Assembly: GCF_009600315.1 (NCBI RefSeq)
Contig: NZ_WIWC01000031.1
Span: 1 to 58,807 of the forward strand
Direction of reading: 5' to 3'
Origin: Pseudomonas helleri
GTDB taxonomy: Bacteria; Pseudomonadota; Gammaproteobacteria; Pseudomonadales; Pseudomonadaceae
DNA length: 58,807 nt
Part shown: positions 1 through 7,633 of the stretch, piece by piece
Numbering within the stretch: the stretch's first letter is position 1
How the letters are laid out: each line of letters opens with the position of its first letter
Notes under the pieces: generated by a model
Told to the model about the DNA's origin: nothing
The model's database searches: none
Seen by the model: the letters and a program-made list of their open reading frames with translations, nothing else
Translations under genes and position numbers: made by a program

Positions 1-1
1 T

Positions 2-77
2 GTCCCCTTCGTCTAGTGGCCTAGGACACCGCCCTTTCACGGCGGTAACAGGGGTTCGAGTCCCCTAGGGGACGCCA
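2..77 (+). tRNA. tRNA-Glu (anticodon UUC)
   Basis: A complete 76-nt cloverleaf. The acceptor strands GTCCCCT (2-8) and AGGGGAC (67-73) pair perfectly, followed by discriminator G74 and an encoded CCA (75-77). The anticodon stem CCGCC/GGCGG encloses a loop with TTC at 36-38, and the T arm carries GGTTCGAGTCC. It decodes glutamate GAA/GAG. The window starts one base upstream, so its promoter and any upstream tRNA are not visible. Confidence 0.97.
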
Positions 78-102
78 CGATTACCCGCTTTGCGGGATTT
101 TT

Positions 103-133
103 AAGGGTCATTCAATTATTGAATGGCCCTTTT
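103..133 (+). terminator. Intrinsic terminator after tRNA-Glu
   Basis: An 11-bp stem (105-115 with 119-129, one G-T pair) is followed by TTTT at 130-133. A smaller GC hairpin, CCCGC/GCGGG at 84-96, precedes it. The pair ends the tRNA transcript before the thioesterase gene. Confidence 0.8.
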
Positions 134-251
134 GTTTGTCTGGCGTTTACTGCCTGCGTGACCATTTCCCTGGATCAATACATGCCCCGTGCCTTTGCGC
201 AGAGCGGGTGCGTTACACTGCGCGCTTCATTTGTGTGCGTGGAGACAGGGC

Positions 252-686
252 ATGAGTTGGGACTTGGCAACACCGTTCATCATTGATCTGCAAGTGCAGG
301 CCGAGGACATTGACGGATTTGGCCATGCCAATAACGCCGCCTACGTGGTGTGGCTTGAACGTTGCGCCTGGCGCCACTCACAGCGTCTGGGGCTGGATTT
401 AACCGAATACCGCCGCCTTGATCGCGCCATGGCCGTGGCCCGCCATGAAATTGATTACCTGGCCAGCGCCTACGAAGGCGATGAGTTGCAACTGGCCACC
501 TGGATTGTGGATTGCGACCGTCGCCTGCGCATGACCCGTCACTTTCAGTTGATACGCCCCAGCGACGCCAAAACCTTGCTGCGAGCGCAAACCACCTTTG
601 TGTGTATCGAGCTGTCCAGTGGTAAGGCGAAGCGTTTGCCGGCCGAATTTCTTGAAGGGTATGGCCCGGCCATCGTGGCGCGCTGA
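252..686 (+). CDS. Acyl-CoA thioesterase, 4HBT hotdog family
   Basis: A 144-residue single-domain hotdog-fold thioesterase of the YbgC/4-hydroxybenzoyl-CoA thioesterase type, expected to hydrolyse acyl-CoA thioesters in the cytoplasm. The family signature is clear: DIDGFGHANNAAYVVWLE near residues 17-35, with the Asp/His/Asn cluster that normally forms the active site. An upstream in-frame ATG at 189 exists, but GGAG at 241-244 is well spaced for the ATG at 252 and the resulting length is normal for the family. dusC follows 73 bp later on the same strand. The substrate cannot be inferred. Confidence 0.85.
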   Translation: MSWDLATPFIIDLQVQAEDIDGFGHANNAAYVVWLERCAWRHSQRLGLDLTEYRRLDRAMAVARHEIDYLASAYEGDELQLATWIVDCDRRLRMTRHFQLIRPSDAKTLLRAQTTFVCIELSSGKAKRLPAEFLEGYGPAIVAR

Positions 687-759
687 TCAAGACACGTCGT
701 TGATACCGCATCGCGGCCGAACCCCGTAAACTGCCGCACGTTTTTGAAGAGAGTCACCC

Positions 760-1719
760 ATGCAAATTGCCTTGGCGCCGATGGAAGGGTTGGTCGATAA
801 CATCCTGCGTGATGTGCTGACCCGCACCGGCGGTATCGACTGGTGTGTGACCGAATTTATTCGCGTCACTGAACGGCTGCTGCCTGAAGCCTATATCCAC
901 AAGTTTGCCCCTGAGCTGCAAAACGGTGCGAAAACCCGCGCCGGGGTGCCGCTGCGCGTGCAGTTATTAGGTTCTGACCCGGCGTGCCTAGCCGATAACG
1001 CAGCCTTGGCCTGCCAGTTGGGCAGTGAGGTGATCGACCTCAATTTCGGCTGCCCGGCCAAAACGGTGAATAAATCCCGCGGCGGGGCCGTGTTGCTCAA
1101 AGAGCCGGAGTTACTGCACGCCATCCTGCTGCAAGTGCGCCGTACCGTCCCTGCGCATATTCCGGTGACGGCAAAGATGCGTCTGGGCTTCGACACGCCT
1201 GACAGCGCCAATGAATGTGCGATTGCCCTCTCCGAAGGCGGTGCCAGCCAGATCGTGGTGCATGCGCGAACCAAGATGGACGGTTACAAACCGCCTGCGC
1301 ATTGGGAGTACATCGCTCAAGTGCAGGACGTGGTCAAGGTGCCGGTATTTGCCAACGGTGACATCTGGTCGGTTGAAGATTGGCGTCGTTGCCGCGAAAT
1401 CAGTGGTGCCGAAGACATCATGCTGGGGCGTGGTCTGGTGTCGCGCCCTGATTTGGCCCGGCAGATTGCGGCAGCTCGTGCGGGCGAAGAGGTGGTGCCG
1501 ATGACCTGGGCCGATTTGCAGCCCATGATCCAGGATTTCTGGGCGCAGGCCGAGGCGCAGTTGACCCCGCGCTCAGCGCCGGGTCGGCTCAAACAGTGGC
1601 TGGCCATGCTGACCCGCAACTACCCCGAAGCGGTGGTGTTGTTCAATGCCATGCGCCGTGAAACTGACTGCGAAAAAGTCCGCCATATGGTCAACAATCC
1701 GCCGCAGGACGCTGCCTGA
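760..1719 (+). CDS. dusC: tRNA-dihydrouridine(16) synthase
   Basis: An FMN-dependent enzyme that reduces uridine 16 in the tRNA D-loop to dihydrouridine. The protein is 319 residues, typical for DusC, and begins MQIALAPMEGLVDNILRDVL, the FMN-binding start of the TIM barrel. The catalytic motif LNFGCPAKTVNKSRGGA places the proton-donor Cys at residue 98, the same number as in E. coli DusC. The phosphate-binding segment FANGDIWSVEDW and GRGLVSRP are also present. GAAGAGAG just upstream serves as ribosome binding site. An A/T-rich stretch follows the gene. Confidence 0.95.
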   Translation: MQIALAPMEGLVDNILRDVLTRTGGIDWCVTEFIRVTERLLPEAYIHKFAPELQNGAKTRAGVPLRVQLLGSDPACLADNAALACQLGSEVIDLNFGCPAKTVNKSRGGAVLLKEPELLHAILLQVRRTVPAHIPVTAKMRLGFDTPDSANECAIALSEGGASQIVVHARTKMDGYKPPAHWEYIAQVQDVVKVPVFANGDIWSVEDWRRCREISGAEDIMLGRGLVSRPDLARQIAAARAGEEVVPMTWADLQPMIQDFWAQAEAQLTPRSAPGRLKQWLAMLTRNYPEAVVLFNAMRRETDCEKVRHMVNNPPQDAA

Positions 1720-1759
1720 GGGGTGGAAAAAATAAATTAAAAAAAATTGAAAAAAAACC

Positions 1760-1787
1760 CTTGAAATGGATTTGGCGGTCCCTATTT
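1760..1787 (+). promoter_or_regulatory. Sigma-32 heat-shock promoter of ibpA
   Basis: CTTGAAA at 1760-1766 matches the sigma-32 -35 consensus. CCCTATTT at 1780-1787 matches the -10 consensus CCCCATnT with one change. The spacer is 13 nt, inside the usual range. It lies 66 nt upstream of the ibpA start and gives a 5' leader long enough for the thermometer described next. Confidence 0.85.
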
Positions 1788-1794
1788 AGGGGTT

Positions 1795-1853
1795 AAGCGA
1801 TGCCGAAACCGGGTCGCAGATACACAATCTCGCTGAAATCAGGAGGCTAAATT
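1795..1853 (+). promoter_or_regulatory. ROSE-like RNA thermometer in the ibpA leader
   Basis: The ibpA leader contains TCGCT at 1830-1834 and the Shine-Dalgarno AGGAGG at 1841-1846, separated by six bases. U(U/C)GCU facing AGGA is the diagnostic core of ROSE elements. C and U pairs form around a bulged G, masking the ribosome binding site at low temperature and melting on heat shock. Upstream CGAAACCGGGTCG (1804-1816) can form the 5' hairpin. ROSE-like elements are known in front of Pseudomonas ibpA; the assignment here rests on the core motif and position. Confidence 0.8.
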
Positions 1854-2306
1854 ATGAGCAACGCATTTTCCATGGCGCCACTGTTCCGTAATTCTGTCGG
1901 CTTTGACCGTTTTAGTGACTTGTTTGAAACCGCACTTCGCAATGATTCGAGCGGTGGGTACCCACCTTACAACGTTGAAAAACGCGGTGAAGACAGCTAT
2001 CGCATCGTCGTAGCAACCGCAGGCTTCCAGCAAGATGACCTGGACCTGCAAGTAGAGAAAGGTGTGCTGACCGTGAGCGGCAGCAAACGCGAAAGCACCA
2101 ACGAAGAAGGCGTGACCTTCTTGCATCAGGGCATTGCGCAACGGGCATTCAAATTGTCCTTCCGCCTCGATGACCATATCGAGATCAAAGGCGCAAACCT
2201 GAGCAATGGCTTGCTGAGCATCGACTTGCATCGAGTCGTGCCAGAAGAAGCGAAAGCAAAACGCATCCCTATCAATGGGGATCAACAAGCCACTCTGCAA
2301 AACTGA
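1854..2306 (+). CDS. ibpA: Small heat shock protein IbpA (Hsp20)
   Basis: A 150-residue alpha-crystallin-type holdase chaperone that binds unfolding proteins and hands them to DnaK/ClpB. An N-terminal arm (MSNAFSMAPLFRNSVGFDRF) precedes the Hsp20 domain (about residues 36-130, YNVEKRGEDSYRIVVATAGF onward) with the L-x-V-xG motif LTVSGSK. A C-terminal tail contains KRIPI, the IxI-like motif that docks in oligomers. The AGGAGG at 1841 fixes the ATG. Expression should be controlled at transcription by sigma-32 and at translation by the ROSE leader. A terminator follows directly. Confidence 0.95.
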   Translation: MSNAFSMAPLFRNSVGFDRFSDLFETALRNDSSGGYPPYNVEKRGEDSYRIVVATAGFQQDDLDLQVEKGVLTVSGSKRESTNEEGVTFLHQGIAQRAFKLSFRLDDHIEIKGANLSNGLLSIDLHRVVPEEAKAKRIPINGDQQATLQN

Positions 2307-2326
2307 TCTGAGTGAGCGTCTGACAG

Positions 2327-2354
2327 GAACCCCGTCTTTGGGCGGGGTTCTTCT
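2327..2354 (+). terminator. Terminator of ibpA
   Basis: GAACCCCG (2327-2334) pairs with CGGGGTTC (2343-2350), followed by TTCTC. A strong GC-rich hairpin 20 bp after the ibpA stop codon. Confidence 0.75.
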
Positions 2355-2398
2355 CAACCCGTCCGGGCGCTGGCCCGTGACGCACTAAAGAGCAGTAC

Positions 2399-2447
2399 GC
2401 AGGCATTTGCTTTGAACCCTCTCCCCAAAGCGAGTGCCTGCTTTTTT
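2399..2447 (+). terminator. Second hairpin terminator between ibpA and pbpG
   Basis: A 16-bp stem formed by 2399-2414 and 2426-2441 (G-T pairs tolerated) is followed by TTTTTT at 2442-2447. The T-run is on the plus strand, so it backs up ibpA termination. The hairpin also lies at the end of the convergent pbpG gene, whose last two codons overlap it. Confidence 0.7.
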
Positions 2448-3372
2448 ATTTGCCGGTTTCGTGGCGGGCTTTCAGGTTTTTATCCGCTTTATAGCGCAAG
2501 GCCACATCGGGCACGCTGCCGCTTTTACCGGTTTCTACCCACTTACGAATACGCCCTGCATCAGCAAAGTGGGTGTATTTGCCAAAAGCATCAAGAATGA
2601 CCAGCGACACCGGGCGGTTGCCCATTTCGGTGACCAGTACCAGGCAGTGGCCTGCCTGATTGGTAAAGCCGGTTTTGGTGATCTTGATGTTCCACTTGTC
2701 TTTGTTCACCAGATGATCGGTATTACGAAAACCCAGCGTGTAGTTAGGTTTGCGGAACGCCACGGTTTTTTCTTTGGTGGTGCTCAACTGGCTGAGCATC
2801 GGGTATTTGCGGGCCGCTGACAGCAGCTTGCTCAAGTCCCGGGCCGTGGACACGTTGTGCATCGACAGACCGGTGGGTTCGACGTAATGCGTATTCATCA
2901 TGCCCAGGCTCTTGGCCTTGGCATTCATCGCGGCGATAAAGGCGACATAACCTCCCGGATAATGGTGGGCGAGGCTGGCGGCGGCGCGGTTTTCCGAAGA
3001 CATCAAGGTGATCAGCATCATTTCGTGACGCGACAGCTCGCTGCCCAGCTTGACCCGGGAAAACACGCCCTTCATTTCCGGCGTGTCGCTGATATTGACT
3101 GAGATGTACTCGTCCATCGACTGCTTGGCATCCAGCACCACCATGGCGGTCATAAGCTTACTGACCGAGGCGATGGGGACAACAACGTCGGGGTTGCTGG
3201 CATAAATGACTTTATTGGTTTGCAGGTCAACCAGCATGGCGCTGCCTGAGGCAATGTGCAGTTGTGAGGTATCGCGTGGCGCTAGTGTGCTTTCAGTCGC
3301 TGCGGCAACTGAAGAGGCGGCGGTGCCTGTGAGCACTAAAAAAAGACTCAAAATCGAAAGATGAATTTTCAC
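2446..3372 (-). CDS. pbpG: D-alanyl-D-alanine endopeptidase (PBP7)
   Basis: A periplasmic low-molecular-weight penicillin-binding protein that cleaves DD-crosslinks in peptidoglycan. From the proposed start it has a signal peptide (KIHLSILSLFLVLTGTAASS). All three active-site motifs follow: SVSK (Ser69-Lys72), SEN (126-128) and KTG (233-235). The reading frame is open to an ATG at 3429, but the GTG at 3370-3372 puts the signal peptide exactly at the N-terminus and gives 308 residues, normal for PbpG, so I prefer it. The ribosome binding site is weak in both cases. Confidence 0.9.
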   Translation of the reverse strand: MKIHLSILSLFLVLTGTAASSVAAATESTLAPRDTSQLHIASGSAMLVDLQTNKVIYASNPDVVVPIASVSKLMTAMVVLDAKQSMDEYISVNISDTPEMKGVFSRVKLGSELSRHEMMLITLMSSENRAAASLAHHYPGGYVAFIAAMNAKAKSLGMMNTHYVEPTGLSMHNVSTARDLSKLLSAARKYPMLSQLSTTKEKTVAFRKPNYTLGFRNTDHLVNKDKWNIKITKTGFTNQAGHCLVLVTEMGNRPVSLVILDAFGKYTHFADAGRIRKWVETGKSGSVPDVALRYKADKNLKARHETGK

Positions 3373-3682
3373 GCAGATTGACTCAAAAAAGGTGGAAGAG
3401 AGCTGCAACCCAGGGGGTGATTTACACATTGGGTTACATTTGCGGAGTATGGACCAAGACTGCTTGAAATTCCTGTATTTGCGGGGGGTTACACGATGTA
3501 TTTGATGTTAATAGTCTTTTTTGGGCATTAAGCCGATGGCCATTTCTCGAACAGACGGCGGCGCGCACTGAGGGTAGCAGTTTGAAACTGAGCGCCACCT
3601 GAACGGGGGCTTGAAGGTCGTGCAGCACGCTGACCCTGGCAATTGTGTAAAATGCCGCCCCTTTAAATGACCGGCCGTCCCG
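3373..3682. other. Divergent intergenic region pbpG / methyltransferase
   Basis: 310 bases without a convincing gene. It must hold the promoters of both flanking genes. Near the right side TAAAAT (about 3649-3654) could be a -10 box for the methyltransferase gene. GGGTTACA-like words recur at about 3423 and 3486, but I cannot assign a regulator. Confidence 0.4.
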
Positions 3683-4624
3683 ATGACTCCTGAAGCATTA
3701 AGCACTCTGCACCTGCATTTATCGACCGCGCTGGAGGCTGCGCCGGCAGAAACCCGGCGCTTGTTCCATGGCCGTGGTCGTTGCTGGCCGGGGCTTGAGC
3801 AAGTGACGGTGGACTGGCTGCAAGGTGTGGTGCTGGTTTCGCTGTTCAAGGAGCCTGAACCTGAACAGCTTGAGGCGCTGAAGCAGTTGCTGCTCGACCT
3901 TGCACAGTCGCCTGTGTGGCAGGCCAGCGGCGCACACACGCTGGTGTTGCAGCATCGCTATACCCTGCAAAGTGATACCGAGTGGCTGGTGGGTGAGGCG
4001 ATTGACGAGTGGACGCTGACCGAAGGGGGGTTGCGGTATCTCGTCGACCTGGGCCGCAAGCAGAACAACGGCTTGTTTCTGGACATGCGCTATGGCCGCG
4101 ATTGGGTGCGAGCCCATGCCGAGGGCAAGCGGGTCTTGAACTTGTTTGCCTACACCTGCGGTTTTTCGGTCGCGGCCATCGAAGGGGGCGCGCAGCATGT
4201 GGTCAACCTCGATATGTCGCGCGCCGCGCTGAGTCGTGGGCGTGATAACCACCGGCTCAATGGGCATGACATGAGCAAGGTGAGTTTTCTGGGGCATGAT
4301 CTGTTCAAGTCCTGGGGCAAGGTCAAAAGCATGGGGCCCTATGATCTGGTGATCATTGATCCGCCGTCCTTTCAGAAAGGCAGCTTTCTGTTGACCAAGG
4401 ATTATCAGCGCGTGGTGCGCCGCTTGCCGGAACTGCTGACTGAGAACGGCACGGTGTTGGCCTGCATGAATGATCCGGCGTTGGGCTCGGACTTCCTGAT
4501 TGACGGCATCACGGTCGATGCACCGGCTTTGAGGTTTGTGCAGCGTCTGGACAATCCACCGGAATTTCCGGACGCCGATGCTGAATGCGGCCTGAAGGCG
4601 CTGGTGTTCAAACAGGGTATTTGA
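3683..4624 (+). CDS. Class I SAM-dependent methyltransferase (RlmI/RlmK-like)
   Basis: A 313-residue putative rRNA or tRNA base methyltransferase. The N-terminal third is a substrate-binding region. The Rossmann domain starts near residue 130 with NGLFLDMRYGRDWV, then SAM motif I VLNLFAYTCGFSVAA, and the acidic ribose-binding end of strand 2 (VNLD). The catalytic motif is DPPSFQKGSF, the hallmark of the RlmI/YccW group of m5C 23S rRNA methyltransferases. It lacks the PUA domain of full RlmI (about 396 residues), so the exact substrate is open. The start is the first ATG after a plausible promoter. Confidence 0.8.
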   Translation: MTPEALSTLHLHLSTALEAAPAETRRLFHGRGRCWPGLEQVTVDWLQGVVLVSLFKEPEPEQLEALKQLLLDLAQSPVWQASGAHTLVLQHRYTLQSDTEWLVGEAIDEWTLTEGGLRYLVDLGRKQNNGLFLDMRYGRDWVRAHAEGKRVLNLFAYTCGFSVAAIEGGAQHVVNLDMSRAALSRGRDNHRLNGHDMSKVSFLGHDLFKSWGKVKSMGPYDLVIIDPPSFQKGSFLLTKDYQRVVRRLPELLTENGTVLACMNDPALGSDFLIDGITVDAPALRFVQRLDNPPEFPDADAECGLKALVFKQGI

Positions 4625-4629
4625 CAGGC

Positions 4630-4660
4630 AAAAAAAAGCCCGCGGGGGAGGGTGCGGGCG
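4630..4660 (-). terminator. Terminator, reads minus-strand dps
   Basis: GCCCGC (4638-4643) pairs with GCGGGC (4654-4659). On the minus strand the hairpin is followed by a run of eight T (A-run 4630-4637 on plus). It should stop the dps transcript. It may also act on the methyltransferase transcript from the other side, without a T-run. Confidence 0.75.
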
Positions 4661-4733
4661 AAGGGTTCATTAAATGAGCAAACCGAATATAGCGCGCGTT
4701 ACCAGCAAAAACTGTGAAACAAATTTCATGCGG

Positions 4734-4772
4734 GTGTAGCCGCTGCCAAAGGCCGTAGGCGCAGGGCTACAC
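4734..4772. repeat. REP-like inverted repeat
   Basis: GTGTAGC at 4734-4740 is inverted as GCTACAC at 4766-4772, with CCGCTGCCAAAGGC between. This resembles the short palindromic REP elements scattered through Pseudomonas genomes. It sits just after the dps stop codon. A related but degenerate sequence occurs at about 10798-10850 between nicT and nicF. Confidence 0.6.
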
Positions 4773-4782
4773 GAATCGAGTA

Positions 4783-5301
4783 TTACTTGGTGCGTGACGA
4801 CTCGAACAGGAACCAGACGCGCTCTTCAGCTTCGTCGATCCAGTTTTCCAGCAGACTGGTGGTGGCGACATCGCCCAGCTCCGAGCACATGTCGTGGGTT
4901 TCACGCATGTAGCCGGCCAGCTGAATATTGTCTTCGCGCAGCTCTGCCAGCATGTCTTCGGGGGTGACGAAATCAGCGTCGTTGTCCAGCAAACGCTGCA
5001 GCCGTTTGATATGGCCGATGGAGCGGATGGTGGTGCGACCCAGCTTGCGCACGCGCTCGGCAATGGCATCGGTGGTGGCATAAATCTGGTCAGCTTGTTC
5101 GTCCAGCAGCAGGTGGAAGTCACGGAAGTGCGGGCCGGACATGTGCCAGTGGAAGTTCTTGGTTTTGAGGTAAATGGCAAAGGTGTCTGCCAGTAGAGCA
5201 TTCACTTCAGCCGCAATATTGATGCAGGCTTCTTCGCTCAGCGCCGTAGGTGTCCGCAGATCGGCCTTTCTGCTTTCCTTGGCGGATTTCAGGTCTTTCA
5301 T
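4783..5301 (-). CDS. dps: Dps family DNA-binding / mini-ferritin protein
   Basis: A 172-residue dodecameric mini-ferritin that oxidises Fe(II), stores iron and protects DNA in stress. The ferroxidase signature KNFHWHMSGPHFRDFH followed by LLLDEQADQIY is intact, giving the His, Asp and Glu ligands shared between subunits. A lysine- and arginine-rich N-terminal tail (MKDLKSAKESRKADLR) is suited to DNA binding. GAGGA lies 7 nt upstream of the ATG. The 202-bp gap to azlC holds its promoter; I could not identify an OxyR or RpoS site with certainty. Confidence 0.93.
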   Translation of the reverse strand: MKDLKSAKESRKADLRTPTALSEEACINIAAEVNALLADTFAIYLKTKNFHWHMSGPHFRDFHLLLDEQADQIYATTDAIAERVRKLGRTTIRSIGHIKRLQRLLDNDADFVTPEDMLAELREDNIQLAGYMRETHDMCSELGDVATTSLLENWIDEAEERVWFLFESSRTK

Positions 5302-5503
5302 GGTGGTTCCTCGTGATGGCTGTGAATGAAAACAGGTGGGTCATGCCCGCTGACTAAAGACCACGATCAGTTTTCCGTCAAACCTGTCAGACCGCTGCAC
5401 GTCAGCGGTTACACTCATCGACTGGTTGAATAACAAGATCGTTCAAGACTTTTTTATCTCGAACTGCGACCCTTTGACGCTGCTGACTGCCGGATGCTTT
5501 TAA

Positions 5504-6199
5504 ATGCCTACCACTGTTCCTCGCATCGCATTTTCTCGCGGTGCAATTGCCTGTCTTCCTTTGACGCTGGCGTGCGCGCCCTGGGGCTTGCTTGCAGGCT
5601 CGACGGCGATTGATGCCCAACTGTCCCCGTTGCAAAGTCAGGGTCTGTCCTTATTCGTGTTTGCCGGTGCTGCCCAATTGGTGGCCATTGGCATGATCAA
5701 GGGCGGTGCCAGTGTGATTTCAATTTTGGTGACCACGCTGCTGCTGACCTCGCAGCATTTGCTCTACGCGATGCACCTGCGCCCGCTGGTGGCGCCCTTG
5801 CCTGGCAAGTGGCGTTTGGGGCTGGGGTTTTTGCTGACGGATGAGTTCTTTGCGCTGGTCAGCCCGTTTGACCGCCAGACCTTTAATCGCTGGTACGCGC
5901 TGGGTGTGGGGCTGTGCATGTACGTGGGCTGGAACATCTTCACCCTGTTGGGGGTGGTGCTGGGCAAAAGCATTCCGGGGCTGGATCAGTTAGGCCTTGA
6001 GTTCTCGATTGCAGCGACCTTTATTGCGCTGATTACCCCGATAGTGCGCAATCTGCCCACGGTGGTGTGCGTGGCGGTTTCGCTGCTGTGCGTGGTGCTG
6101 TTCAGTGCTTGGCAGTGGGAGTCGGCGATTGTACTCGCGGGCCTTGCCGGCATGTGCGCGGGTTATGTATGCAAGCGCCTGGGAGGGTACTTCGCATGA
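5504..6199 (+). CDS. azlC: AzlC family branched-chain amino acid exporter, large subunit
   Basis: A 231-residue inner-membrane protein of the AzlC/YgaZ family. With AzlD it exports branched-chain amino acids or related compounds. It has hydrophobic segments throughout (for example LSLFVFAGAAQLVAIGMIKG) and the family landmarks LLTSQHLLYAMHLRP and LLTDEFFAL. The start ATG has only a weak GGA-type ribosome site. The stop codon overlaps the azlD start (ATGA), indicating translational coupling. Confidence 0.9.
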   Translation: MPTTVPRIAFSRGAIACLPLTLACAPWGLLAGSTAIDAQLSPLQSQGLSLFVFAGAAQLVAIGMIKGGASVISILVTTLLLTSQHLLYAMHLRPLVAPLPGKWRLGLGFLLTDEFFALVSPFDRQTFNRWYALGVGLCMYVGWNIFTLLGVVLGKSIPGLDQLGLEFSIAATFIALITPIVRNLPTVVCVAVSLLCVVLFSAWQWESAIVLAGLAGMCAGYVCKRLGGYFA

Positions 6200-6507
6200 T
6201 CTGGGTGATTATTGGCGGGATGACGCTGATTCTGTTTTTCAACCGCTACCTGTTTCTGGAGCCGCGCTTGCCGATTCGCCTGAATCGCGGGGTCAAGGAG
6301 TTCCTCGGGTTTGCGGTGCCGGGCATGTTGACGGCAATTTGTGGGCCGATCATTTTTATCAAGGATCACACCTTGAACCTGAGTCCGGCTAATCCTTACC
6401 TGCTGGCCGGGCTCTGTGCGATAGGTCTGATGCTCTGGACCCGCAACGTGTTGCTCAGTGTCGTGTTAAGTGTGGCGTTGTTTTACCTGTTTCGCTGGTG
6501 GCTATGA
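6196..6507 (+). CDS. azlD: AzlD family transporter, small subunit
   Basis: A 103-residue hydrophobic protein, partner of AzlC in branched-chain amino acid export. Four membrane segments are predictable, starting MIWVIIGGMTLILFFNRYL and ending LLSVVLSVALFYLFRWWL. The ATG at 6196 overlaps the azlC stop by the ATGA arrangement. A longer in-frame extension into azlC is possible on paper but has no hydrophobic start. Its 3' end overlaps the convergent small gene at 6455-6649 by 53 bp. Confidence 0.9.
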   Translation: MIWVIIGGMTLILFFNRYLFLEPRLPIRLNRGVKEFLGFAVPGMLTAICGPIIFIKDHTLNLSPANPYLLAGLCAIGLMLWTRNVLLSVVLSVALFYLFRWWL

Positions 6508-6649
6508 CCTCCGCGGCAGCGCGGGTGGAGAAGGGGCCGCTGACGGTAACGCCGTCGCTGACGACGTACCAGCAGGCGAGCAGGCCGTCAGCCCTGAGTG
6601 GGGCGGGAACAGCGCTGCCAATGACTGACATGACATGAACGTTGGACAT
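6455..6649 (-). CDS. Small Pseudomonas protein, unknown function
   Basis: A 64-residue protein starting MSNVHVMSVIGSAVPAPLRA with an internal segment GLLACWYVVSDGVTVSGPF. I know of no function. It looks real because a strong GGAGG lies five bases before the ATG at 6649 and the composition is protein-like. It also resembles small conserved Pseudomonas proteins as I remember them. A GTG two codons upstream is the alternative start. It runs against azlD, overlapping its last 53 bp. Confidence 0.6.
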   Translation of the reverse strand: MSNVHVMSVIGSAVPAPLRADGLLACWYVVSDGVTVSGPFSTRAAAEVIATSETGKTTPHLTRH

Positions 6650-6743
6650 ATACACCTCCGGCTAACAATGGACTTAGCTTACGGCGGTGGCCGCCGAGCA
6701 AAAAATCATTGCGGGTGATAGTGGCCATTGATGTCAGTGTGGA

Positions 6744-6938
6744 TCAGTCGACCACTTGGTCAAGCATGTCCATGACATCCTCCTCGCTCAGCAAACCCTG
6801 ATGGACAAGATGCTGGGCCAACAACGACACCATTTTTGCGCTGCGATGGCCTTCAAGCTGCTTGAGTTCCGTCAGGGTGTTGTAGACCTTGCTGGAGGTG
6901 CACAGGCCTACAATGCGGTGCGGGTTTTGGGTGGGCAT
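6744..6938 (-). CDS. Small hypothetical protein
   Basis: A 64-residue protein (MPTQNPHRIVGLCTSSKVYN...) that is largely helical by composition and ends in the acidic LSEEDVMDMLDQVVD. AAGGAC precedes the ATG at a workable distance. The sequence SAKMVSLLAQHLVHQGLL resembles a short dimerisation or DNA-binding helix, but I cannot name a family. It lies alone between two minus-strand small genes. Confidence 0.55.
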   Translation of the reverse strand: MPTQNPHRIVGLCTSSKVYNTLTELKQLEGHRSAKMVSLLAQHLVHQGLLSEEDVMDMLDQVVD

Positions 6939-7086
6939 GCCGGTCGTCCTTGTTTTTATTTACGTCTTGTGGTCTTCGCTCATGCCGCTGCATGGCGTTA
7001 CTTTATGCCGCATTTGCAGCGGGTTGATCGGTTCACAAGCGACTTTCATGCCAGTTTTATGGGTCGCGCCCTTGAATTCCCCCCGA

Positions 7087-7440
7087 TTACCAGCGAGGCG
7101 GGCCGTAGTAGCCTCTTGGAGGACCGTAATACACCGGCTGCGGCCGACCGTAATGACCTTGATAGTAGACCGGCTGCGGCGCCTGCACATACACCGGCTG
7201 TGGCTGGTAGTACACCGGCGGGGCCTGCACATACACCGGTTGCGGCTGCACATAGACAGGCTGTTGTTGCACATACACCGGGCGTTCTTGCTGGCCGGCG
7301 ATCACCGAACCGATAACAGCAGCACCGACCACTGCGCCGACGATGGCCGGGCCCGCACCCCAACCGCCATGAGCGGAGGCGGGGCCTGTGACAGCCAATG
7401 CGCCAATAAGTAAAGCGACTGCGGGGAGAGTACGCATCAT
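7087..7440 (-). CDS. Secreted protein with PVY(V/Y)Q repeats
   Basis: A 117-residue exported protein of unknown role. The N-terminus MMRTLPAVALLIGALAVTGPASA is a classical signal peptide. A glycine-rich hydrophobic stretch GPAIVGAVVGAAVIGSVIAG (glycine-zipper-like) follows, then about ten tandem units of the type QPVYVQ / PPVYYQ, ending in PPRGYYGPPRW. GAGGA is six bases before the chosen ATG, which excludes a 42-residue non-signal extension. The proline/tyrosine repeats suggest an extended, sticky envelope protein. Synonymous variation among repeat codons argues for selection on the protein. Confidence 0.75.
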   Translation of the reverse strand: MMRTLPAVALLIGALAVTGPASAHGGWGAGPAIVGAVVGAAVIGSVIAGQQERPVYVQQQPVYVQPQPVYVQAPPVYYQPQPVYVQAPQPVYYQGHYGRPQPVYYGPPRGYYGPPRW

Positions 7441-7633
7441 GACGATTCCTCGAACTTCAGCACGGCCCGCAGACAGCGTGCGGGGATAACATTCAGACAG
7501 CGGTTTTTGAAAAAACTGCGAAGCCCCTGAGTAAATTTTGTGTAAGGTCTTGCGGGGTGCTGACACGTTTAAGCGCTGCGCCTCACGTTCCAGTCATAAA
7601 TATCATCAGAAAGCATTCAGCAAGGAGATGGGC

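Noticed and set aside
7130..7290. Short tandem repeats that could be mistaken for a CRISPR array
   Set aside because: The units are 15-27 bp, in frame, without unique spacers, and encode PVYVQ-type peptide repeats of a secreted protein.
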